Shown here piece after piece: positions 1-4,398 of a stretch of 6,259 nucleotides of DNA; positions within the stretch are counted from its first letter, which is position 1, and each line of letters starts with the position of its first letter. Source of the DNA: Fidelibacterota bacterium (lineage in GTDB: Bacteria; Fidelibacterota; Marinisomatia; Marinisomatales; TCS55); NCBI GenBank assembly GCA_002716525.1, contig PBBH01000032.1, positions 16,909-23,167 on the forward strand, read 5' to 3'. Below the pieces are notes generated by a model. The model ran no database searches. It was not told the DNA's origin and saw only the letters and a program-made list of their open reading frames with translations. The position numbers were made by a program, and so were the translations under genes.

Positions 1-2
1 CC

Positions 3-566
3 TCTGAATTAATAACTGAAATCGTGGTTGTTGTATCAAAAGATGATGTGTATCAGGTAGATCGGGAGTTGAAATCTACGATTTCAGTTAAGACAGTTAA
101 AGTAGTATCAGGTGGGGATACTCGTCAACAATCTGTATTTAATGGTCTTAAGGCAGCTGACAAATCATCAGTACTTATATGCGTACACGATGCTGTGCGC
201 CCTTTTGTCACTGAAACGCTTATTGATAAGGTAATTCAAGCTTGTGATCAACACGATGGTGTTATTTTGGCACAGCCTTCAACAGATACGATAAAAAAAG
301 TCATGAATGATCAAATTCTTGAGACACTCCCTCGAGAAACCATATGGAGAGCACAAACACCACAAGTTTTTACTAAGCAGGCTTTACTAGAGGCATTAGA
401 ACTGGCTGAATCAGAGAATATTCTTAGAACAGATGAAGCTTCATTATTGGAACGAATAGGATACCAAGTAGGTTTTGTAGAAGGATCTCCCACCAATATT
501 AAAATTACAACAGAAGAAGATTGGGTTTTTGCAGAAGCGATATACAAAAGTTTGAATAATGATTAA
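3..566 (+). CDS. ispD: IspD, 2-C-methyl-D-erythritol 4-phosphate cytidylyltransferase (5' partial)
   Basis: Transfers CMP from CTP to methylerythritol phosphate, giving CDP-methylerythritol and PPi in the cytosolic MEP isoprenoid pathway. The reading frame is open to the left edge of the window (first whole codon at 3), so the true start lies upstream. About 45-50 residues are missing by comparison with E. coli IspD (236 aa), including the glycine-rich CTP loop. What remains is typical. GGDTRQQSVFNGL begins near base 111. VHDAVRPF follows, with the substrate/metal-region Asp at 189-191 and Arg at 198-200. TIWRAQTPQVF comes next, then TDEAS, and near the end NIKITT with its conserved Lys at 501-503. 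A GTG at 24 is only an internal Val codon, since the conserved strand before it (TEIVVVVS) is already in frame. It lies 56 bases upstream of ispF. Identification is secure. Confidence 0.95.
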   Translation, partial: SELITEIVVVVSKDDVYQVDRELKSTISVKTVKVVSGGDTRQQSVFNGLKAADKSSVLICVHDAVRPFVTETLIDKVIQACDQHDGVILAQPSTDTIKKVMNDQILETLPRETIWRAQTPQVFTKQALLEALELAESENILRTDEASLLERIGYQVGFVEGSPTNIKITTEEDWVFAEAIYKSLNND

Positions 567-580
567 TTTAAATTATCATT
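558..580. repeat. Imperfect AT-rich inverted repeat over the ispD stop codon
   Basis: AATGAT and ATCATT flank a perfect 10-base palindrome AATTTAAATT (565-574), with one unpaired T at 564. The structure covers the ispD stop codon at 564-566. It has no GC-rich stem and no T tract, so it does not look like an intrinsic terminator. It could be a weak mRNA hairpin, a protein-binding palindrome, or chance in AT-rich DNA. Confidence 0.35.
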
Positions 581-591
581 TGAACCAGTTA

Positions 592-619
592 TTGACAATA
601 TAACGTTGACAAGTATATA
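592..619 (+). promoter_or_regulatory. Candidate promoter upstream of ispF with duplicated TTGACAA
   Basis: TTGACAA occurs twice, at 592-598 and 606-612. The first copy contains a perfect -35 hexamer (592-597), and TATATA at 614-619 lies 16 bases downstream as a possible -10. That would put the transcription start at or just inside the ispF start codon, implying a leaderless message or a misassigned -10. TATAAC at 599-604 is an alternative -10 but lacks a good -35. The motifs are seen directly; promoter activity is inference. Confidence 0.3.
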
Positions 620-622
620 TAG

Positions 623-1099
623 ATGATTAAAACAGGCATTGGATATGACGTTCACCAATTAGCAGAAGGTGAAAAACTAATCCTCGGGGGCGTGGAAATC
701 CCTAGTCAGGTTGGCTCTATTGGCCATTCTGATGGAGATACTTTAGTTCATGCGATTGTGGATGCATTGCTCGGCGCAGCTAATCTTGGGGATATTGGCC
801 AGCTTTTTCCAAGTAAAGATGAACAGTGGAAAGATATAGAGAGTCTCCATTTTCTGAATAAGGTTGGTGAAATGTTAAGAAACGCTTCTTTTGAAATCAG
901 TAATATTGATTCAATTGTTTTTCTTCAGAAACCAATACTTTCCGGTTTTATTCCTGAAATAAAATATAAAATTGCCTATACCTTACAAATCGATCAATCT
1001 CAGGTCTCTGTAAAAGCAACTACTTCGGATTATTTAGGATTTATTGGTCAAAGTAAAGGTATTGCTGCACAGGCGATTGCTACTTTAAAATCAGTGTAA
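623..1099 (+). CDS. ispF: IspF, 2-C-methyl-D-erythritol 2,4-cyclodiphosphate synthase
   Basis: Converts CDP-methylerythritol 2-phosphate to the cyclic diphosphate MEcPP, releasing CMP. The family enzyme is a homotrimer with zinc at the subunit interfaces. The 158-residue protein matches the usual length. GIGYDVH supplies the expected metal ligands Asp9 and His11. HSDGDTLVH (35-43) supplies the substrate-loop residues and the third ligand, His43. DALLGAANLGDIG (47-59) and the C-terminal KATTSDYLGFIG (131-142), which binds the cytidine moiety in known structures, are intact. The ATG at 623 places GIGYDVH at the normal distance from the N terminus, so the start is well supported. However, no Shine-Dalgarno sequence precedes it; the upstream bases are AAGTATATATAG. 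The stop is 2 bases before the ispE start, implying co-transcription with ispE. Confidence 0.97.
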   Translation: MIKTGIGYDVHQLAEGEKLILGGVEIPSQVGSIGHSDGDTLVHAIVDALLGAANLGDIGQLFPSKDEQWKDIESLHFLNKVGEMLRNASFEISNIDSIVFLQKPILSGFIPEIKYKIAYTLQIDQSQVSVKATTSDYLGFIGQSKGIAAQAIATLKSV

Positions 1100-1101
1100 T
1101 T

Positions 1102-1944
1102 GTGGGTATATACTGCCCATCCTTTTCAAAAGTTAATGTTGGACTTAAAGTATTAAAACTACGTGAAGATGGTTATCATAATATATATACATTATTCCAA
1201 AAATTGGATTTTGGCGATGAATTATTATTTGAAAAAACGGAAAATAGTTGTTTGATTACATCGAATGTGGACTGGATACCCACTGATAAATCAAACATTT
1301 GCTATAAAGCTTATAATGCCTTGAAAAATCTTTATCCTGATTTAGGAGGCATTAGTATTCAAATTAAAAAAAAGGTTCCTATCGGATCTGGTTTGGGTGG
1401 CGGTTCAGCAAATGGAGCAGCAGTTTTGAAGGAATTAAATAATCTATATGATCTTGGATTATCTATATTTGAGTTGGAAAAAGTTGGGGTATCAGTAGGT
1501 GCTGATGTCTCTTTCTTTATTCGTGGTGGGACACAATTAGGTGAGGGGATTGGTGATAAACTTACCCCTCTTCCTAACCCTATTGCAGGGATATATTTAT
1601 TAGTTATCCCAAATATTTTTATCAATACTTCATGGGCTTACACGGAACTGGGAAAAAAATTGAAATTCGATACCAAAGTACCTAACTTCCGCGGCTTTTT
1701 TAACGGGGATATTTCCTCGTATAAGTTTGAGATTTTTGAGAATGATTTTGAACGGATCGTGATTCCAGCATATCCGGAGATTGGTAGCATCAAGCAAAAA
1801 CTACTTAAGTTAGGTGCACGGTTTGCCAGTCTGTCGGGCAGTGGCTCGACTGTGTTTGGGATTTTTGACGATGACACTTTAGTAACAAAAGCCGAGTCAT
1901 TTTTCCAAACTTCCTATCAGACCATTCTGGCTCATCCTGCCTAA
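1102..1944 (+). CDS. ispE: IspE, 4-diphosphocytidyl-2-C-methyl-D-erythritol kinase
   Basis: Phosphorylates the 2-hydroxyl of CDP-methylerythritol with ATP, the step between IspD and IspF. It belongs to the GHMP kinase superfamily. The 280 residues are close to the E. coli enzyme (283). The N-terminal motif SFSKVNVGL contains Lys10, matching the E. coli active-site lysine. The glycine-rich ATP loop PIGSGLGGGSANGAA spans 93-107. GADVSFFIRGG (133-143) carries the catalytic Asp135. The C-terminal GHMP motif LSGSGSTVFG spans 244-253. The start is GTG at 1102, the only placement that puts the SKVN motif at its normal position. It lies 2 bases after the ispF stop with no clear Shine-Dalgarno sequence, so translational coupling with ispF is likely. 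The tRNA-Gln gene begins 48 bases after the stop, with no terminator in between. Confidence 0.96.
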   Translation: MGIYCPSFSKVNVGLKVLKLREDGYHNIYTLFQKLDFGDELLFEKTENSCLITSNVDWIPTDKSNICYKAYNALKNLYPDLGGISIQIKKKVPIGSGLGGGSANGAAVLKELNNLYDLGLSIFELEKVGVSVGADVSFFIRGGTQLGEGIGDKLTPLPNPIAGIYLLVIPNIFINTSWAYTELGKKLKFDTKVPNFRGFFNGDISSYKFEIFENDFERIVIPAYPEIGSIKQKLLKLGARFASLSGSGSTVFGIFDDDTLVTKAESFFQTSYQTILAHPA

Positions 1945-1954
1945 CTTCCTCCTT

Positions 1955-1983
1955 TTGAATCACAATCATAAAATTAATACAAA
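1955..1983 (+). promoter_or_regulatory. Weak candidate promoter for tRNA-Gln
   Basis: TTGAAT (1955-1960) and TACAAA (1978-1983) are 17 bases apart and resemble sigma-70 -35 and -10 boxes. A start near 1990 would fall just before the tRNA 5' end at 1993, as is usual for tRNA promoters. The match is partial and AT-rich DNA gives many such hits. Read-through from ispE is an equally good explanation. Confidence 0.3.
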
Positions 1984-1992
1984 CAGAGTATT

Positions 1993-2063
1993 TGGGGCGT
2001 CGTCTAACGGTAGGACACCGGGTTTTGGTCCCGGCAGTCGGGGTTCGAGTCCCTGCGCCCCAG
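1993..2063 (+). tRNA. tRNA-Gln (anticodon UUG)
   Basis: The sequence folds into a complete cloverleaf. The acceptor stem TGGGGCG (1993-1999) pairs fully with CGCCCCA (2056-2062). The D stem is GTC/GAC (2002-2004 with 2014-2016). The anticodon stem CCGGG/CCCGG (2018-2022 with 2030-2034) closes the loop TTTTGGT, with anticodon TTG at 2025-2027. The T stem (2039-2043 with 2051-2055, one G-T pair) closes the loop TTCGAGT. The weak first pair U1-A72 and discriminator G73 (2063) are identity features of tRNA-Gln. The next bases are CAG, so CCA is not encoded and must be added after transcription. It reads CAA codons, and CAG by wobble. It sits between ispE and prs on the same strand, a position known for a tRNA-Gln in many Proteobacteria. 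Confidence 0.97.
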
Positions 2064-2100
2064 CAGAAAAAAATTAAAGATAATTAACTACCCAAAATCA

Positions 2101-2150
2101 AAGGTATATTTATTGGTTTTGCAATGATAAACCTGATAAAAGGGGACCTT
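2101..2150 (+). promoter_or_regulatory. Possible nested stem-loop in the prs leader
   Basis: AAGGT (2101-2105) can pair with ACCTT (2146-2150). Inside, GGTTT (2115-2119) can pair with AAACC (2129-2133) around a 9-base loop. The outer right arm abuts AGGGG (2141-2145), the likely ribosome-binding sequence of prs, so folding could affect translation. Both stems are only 5 bp and the outer loop is long, so chance is quite possible. No known riboswitch class was recognised. Confidence 0.2.
2141..2145 (+). promoter_or_regulatory. Probable ribosome-binding site of prs (long spacing)
   Basis: AGGGG is the only purine-rich G run before the prs ATG. It ends 13 bases before the start codon, longer than the usual 5-10, so it may be a weak site. 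Confidence 0.4.
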
Positions 2151-2158
2151 AAAGTATT

Positions 2159-3103
2159 ATGAATAATAACCTAAAAATATTTAGTGGACGTAGCAATCCA
2201 ATCTTAGCTGAAAAGATTGTTGAATCATTGGGTATAGGATTGGGACAACTTACTATTAAAAACTTTGCTGATGGTGAGTTGTGGATCAAATTTGAGGAGA
2301 ATATACGTGGCACTGATGTATTTATTATACAATCTACTAATAGTCCGGCAGAGAATATTATGGAATTAGTATTGATAATTGATGCGGCAGTTCGTGCATC
2401 AGCTAATACAGTGACAGCAGTGATACCTTATTTTGGGTACGGTCGTCAGGATAGAAAAGATAACCCCCGTGTACCAATTTCTTCTCGGGTCATGGTTGAC
2501 CTCATAACTGCAACAGGTGCTAATCGTATTATCACAATGGATTTACATTCCACACAAATCCAAGGTTTTGCAACTATACCATTTGATCATTTATATAGTC
2601 GGATGGTTTTGCAGGATGCAATCAATAGCTTAGAACTAGATCCGAAGAATTCAGTTGTATTATCACCAGATGTGGGTTCGGCCAGAATGAGTCAGGCCTA
2701 TGCTAAACGACTGGGGATGCATTTTGCACTGATTGATAAACGTCGTTACGCGCCTAATAAAGCACAGGTTATGCATATGATTGGTGATTTAAAAGATAAG
2801 CATGTACTGATCATTGATGATATGATTGACACTGCAGGTACAATAGTAAATGCAGCAAATGAGGCAAAAGAAAATGGCGCAATAAGTGTAACTGCTATAG
2901 CAACACATGCATTGTTATCTGTTCCTGCAATTGATCGGATTAAAGAATCTAATATTGGGAAATTGGTAGTAACGGACACTGTATCTATTGAAGATGAAAA
3001 AAAATTAGGTAATATGGAAATAGTAACAGTAGCAAACGTATTCGGAGAAGCCATTCGTCGGGTATATGATGGTGAATCAGTCAGCGCTTTGTTCGAATTT
3101 TAA
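2159..3103 (+). CDS. prs: Ribose-phosphate pyrophosphokinase (PRPP synthetase)
   Basis: Transfers the pyrophosphoryl group of ATP to ribose 5-phosphate, making PRPP for purine, pyrimidine, histidine, tryptophan and NAD synthesis. At 314 residues it matches the bacterial class I enzyme (E. coli 315). FADGELWIKFEENIRG lies at 36-51. The ATP-binding YFGYGRQDRK lies at 91-100. MDLHSTQIQGF (127-137) carries the catalytic-loop His130. The IDKRR catalytic loop is at 192-196. The PRPP-binding signature with core IIDDMIDTAGT is at 218-228. The ATG at 2159 gives the normal N terminus, with LKIFSGRSNP near residue 5. It begins 95 bases after the tRNA and has no evident dedicated strong promoter. rplY follows after 15 bases. 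PRPP synthesis consumes ATP to AMP, and PRPP-using reactions release PPi, the substrate of the pump encoded two genes downstream. Confidence 0.98.
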   Translation: MNNNLKIFSGRSNPILAEKIVESLGIGLGQLTIKNFADGELWIKFEENIRGTDVFIIQSTNSPAENIMELVLIIDAAVRASANTVTAVIPYFGYGRQDRKDNPRVPISSRVMVDLITATGANRIITMDLHSTQIQGFATIPFDHLYSRMVLQDAINSLELDPKNSVVLSPDVGSARMSQAYAKRLGMHFALIDKRRYAPNKAQVMHMIGDLKDKHVLIIDDMIDTAGTIVNAANEAKENGAISVTAIATHALLSVPAIDRIKESNIGKLVVTDTVSIEDEKKLGNMEIVTVANVFGEAIRRVYDGESVSALFEF

Positions 3104-3105
3104 TT

Positions 3106-3110
3106 GAAGG
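3106..3110 (+). promoter_or_regulatory. Ribosome-binding site that fixes the rplY start
   Basis: GAAGG ends 8 bases before the ATG at 3119, an ideal Shine-Dalgarno spacing. It overlaps the only earlier in-frame candidate, the TTG at 3104, and argues for the ATG as the true start. Confidence 0.7.
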
Positions 3111-3118
3111 TAAGTAAA

Positions 3119-3817
3119 ATGGCATCTTATTATAAACTTCCGATAGAAATACGCACTGGATCTGGGGCTAGTTTAGCTCGCGAACTCAGAAGAAATGGAA
3201 AAATTCCTGCAAACTATTATTATAGTGGCGAAGCAAATCAAAATCTAGCTATTGATAAAAAAGCATTTAATCATGCTATTCATTCTGGGCAACAAGTTTT
3301 TGAAGTTGATATCAATAATGAAACAATTTATATCATGATTAAGGATATACAATATCATTCGGTTACTGAAGAAGTTATGCATGTGGATTTAATGCGTATT
3401 CGCCGAACAGAAAAAATGACCTTTTCAATACCATTAGTTTTAGAAGGTGATGCAGTTGGCATAGATGAAGGTGGTATTGTAGCTCAAGTTGCAACAACAA
3501 TTGATGTAGAGTGTTTTCCTAACGATGTGCCTGAAAGTATTACAGTAGATATTTCTGGCTTGGAGTTTAATAGTGCCATGGCTGCAGAAGAAATTGTATT
3601 ACCCGTGGATACCCTACTAATATCTGCTGAAAACACAACCATTGTAACCTGTAATCCGCCGAAAGCAGAAGTTGAACCTGAGCCTGTTGAAGATGAAGAA
3701 ATTGAATTGGCTGAGGGCGAAGAAACAACTGATGAAGAAACAACTGATGAAGATAGTAAAAGTGATGAAAAGCCTAAAAAAGATGCTGATCAGGATGAAT
3801 CCTCAGAAGAATCATGA
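3119..3817 (+). CDS. rplY: Large-subunit ribosomal protein L25, Ctc/TL5 two-domain form with acidic tail
   Basis: Binds 5S rRNA in the central protuberance of the 50S subunit; the long form is also called general stress protein Ctc or TL5. The protein has 232 residues from the ATG at 3119. The N-terminal L25 domain (about 1-95) includes RELRRNGKIPANYYYSGE and VMHVDLMRI. The C-terminal TL5-type beta domain follows (about 100-180), with IPLVLEGDAVGIDEGGIV. From about residue 183 the chain is a highly acidic, low-complexity tail rich in Glu, Asp, Thr and Ser, of the kind seen in many long L25 proteins. The frame extends 15 bases further to a TTG at 3104, but the Shine-Dalgarno match favours the ATG. 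The stop overlaps the pth start in ATGA (3814-3817), so the two genes are probably translationally coupled. E. coli L25 has only the first domain (94 aa). Confidence 0.95.
   Translation: MASYYKLPIEIRTGSGASLARELRRNGKIPANYYYSGEANQNLAIDKKAFNHAIHSGQQVFEVDINNETIYIMIKDIQYHSVTEEVMHVDLMRIRRTEKMTFSIPLVLEGDAVGIDEGGIVAQVATTIDVECFPNDVPESITVDISGLEFNSAMAAEEIVLPVDTLLISAENTTIVTCNPPKAEVEPEPVEDEEIELAEGEETTDEETTDEDSKSDEKPKKDADQDESSEES
3719..3748 (+). repeat. Tandem 15-base repeat in the acidic tail of rplY
   Basis: Two perfect copies of GAAGAAACAACTGAT (3719-3733 and 3734-3748) encode EETTD twice, at residues 201-210. The unit is a multiple of three, so copy number could change without breaking the frame. Confidence 0.9.
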
Positions 3818-4368
3818 TTGCCTTTATAGGGCTCGGTAATCCTGGCAATGAATATGCAGACACAAAACACAATGCCGGTTTTTGGGTTGTGGATGAATTG
3901 GTTCGTCGCTGGAGAATTAGTTATAAACCAGGGAAAGGCCAGTATCTCTATTCTGAAAAAATCAAAGGAGATGTCCTCTTAGTGAAAACAACCAGAGGAA
4001 TGAATGGTAGTGGAATTGGCGTAAAGGATATTCTTAAACATTGGAATGTTTCTTTGGAAGATCTGTATATCATATTGGACGATGTGGATCTTCCATTAGG
4101 TAAGTTACGTATTCGTCCAAAAGGCGGCGATGGTTGTCACCGTGGTATGGAATCGGTTATTTACCATTTGGGAAGCACACGATTTCCGCGCCTAAGATAC
4201 GGAATCGCTACAGAAGATAAACTGCGTCCTGCAGAAAAATATGTATTGAAATCTTTTCGTAAAAAAGATCAAGTATTGGCTGATGAAATGGTGGTAAAAA
4301 CTGCAGACGCCGTTGAGTCAATATTGCGTATTGGTATTTCTAAAACTATGAATAAGTATAATTCTTGA
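3814..4368 (+). CDS. pth: Peptidyl-tRNA hydrolase, bacterial Pth1 type
   Basis: Cleaves the ester bond of peptidyl-tRNAs released from stalled ribosomes, recycling tRNA in the cytosol. At 184 residues it is near the family length (E. coli 194). The N terminus IGLGNPGNEYADTKHNAGF supplies Asn9 and the catalytic His19 (E. coli N10 and H20). LDDVDLP (88-94) supplies Asp89 (E. coli D93). RLRYGI (126-131) and the C-terminal helices are present. Two active-site regions depart from the E. coli pattern. TTFMNLSG is replaced by TTRGMNGSG (59-67), one residue longer, although Asn64 is retained. GGHGGHNGL is replaced by GGDGCHRGM (104-112), so E. coli N114 corresponds to Arg110. The catalytic His-Asp pair is intact, so activity is likely. 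The start overlaps the rplY stop by 4 bases, and hppA follows after 30 bases. Confidence 0.95.
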   Translation: MIAFIGLGNPGNEYADTKHNAGFWVVDELVRRWRISYKPGKGQYLYSEKIKGDVLLVKTTRGMNGSGIGVKDILKHWNVSLEDLYIILDDVDLPLGKLRIRPKGGDGCHRGMESVIYHLGSTRFPRLRYGIATEDKLRPAEKYVLKSFRKKDQVLADEMVVKTADAVESILRIGISKTMNKYNS

Positions 4369-4381
4369 AACTAATCAAATT

Positions 4382-4386
4382 AAGGA
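4382..4386 (+). promoter_or_regulatory. Possible ribosome-binding site of hppA
   Basis: AAGGA ends 12 bases before the ATG at 4399, somewhat far. A shorter TAGG at 4392-4395 is too close. The in-frame TAA at 4381-4383 rules out an upstream extension of hppA with any useful length. Confidence 0.45.
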
Positions 4387-4398
4387 AAAATTAGGTCA

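Noticed and set aside
311..547. Reverse-strand open frame inside ispD
   Set aside because: It lies wholly within conserved IspD coding sequence and its translation is serine-rich shadow sequence with no recognisable domain.
24..566. GTG at 24 as the start of a short IspD-like protein
   Set aside because: The frame is open to the window edge and the conserved strand preceding this codon is IspD sequence; the GTG is an internal valine.
558..580. Intrinsic terminator after ispD
   Set aside because: The inverted repeat is all A/T in its core, contains the stop codon and is not followed by a T tract.
1359..1877. Two reverse-strand open frames inside ispE (1359-1625 and 1638-1877)
   Set aside because: Both are antisense to conserved kinase motifs, lack recognisable domains and ribosome-binding sites, and fit the shadow of the + strand gene.
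1993..2063. tRNA-Gln as an integration site for a mobile element
   Set aside because: No integrase, no repeated copy of the tRNA 3' end and no foreign-looking DNA follow; housekeeping genes are continuous on both sides.
2746..3054. Reverse-strand open frame inside prs
   Set aside because: Antisense to the PRPP-binding region of prs; no domain or start signal supports it.
3104..3118. TTG at 3104 as the rplY start
   Set aside because: It directly follows the prs stop and overlaps the GAAGG ribosome-binding sequence, which is ideally spaced for the ATG at 3119. MASYYKLPIE is also a typical L25 beginning.
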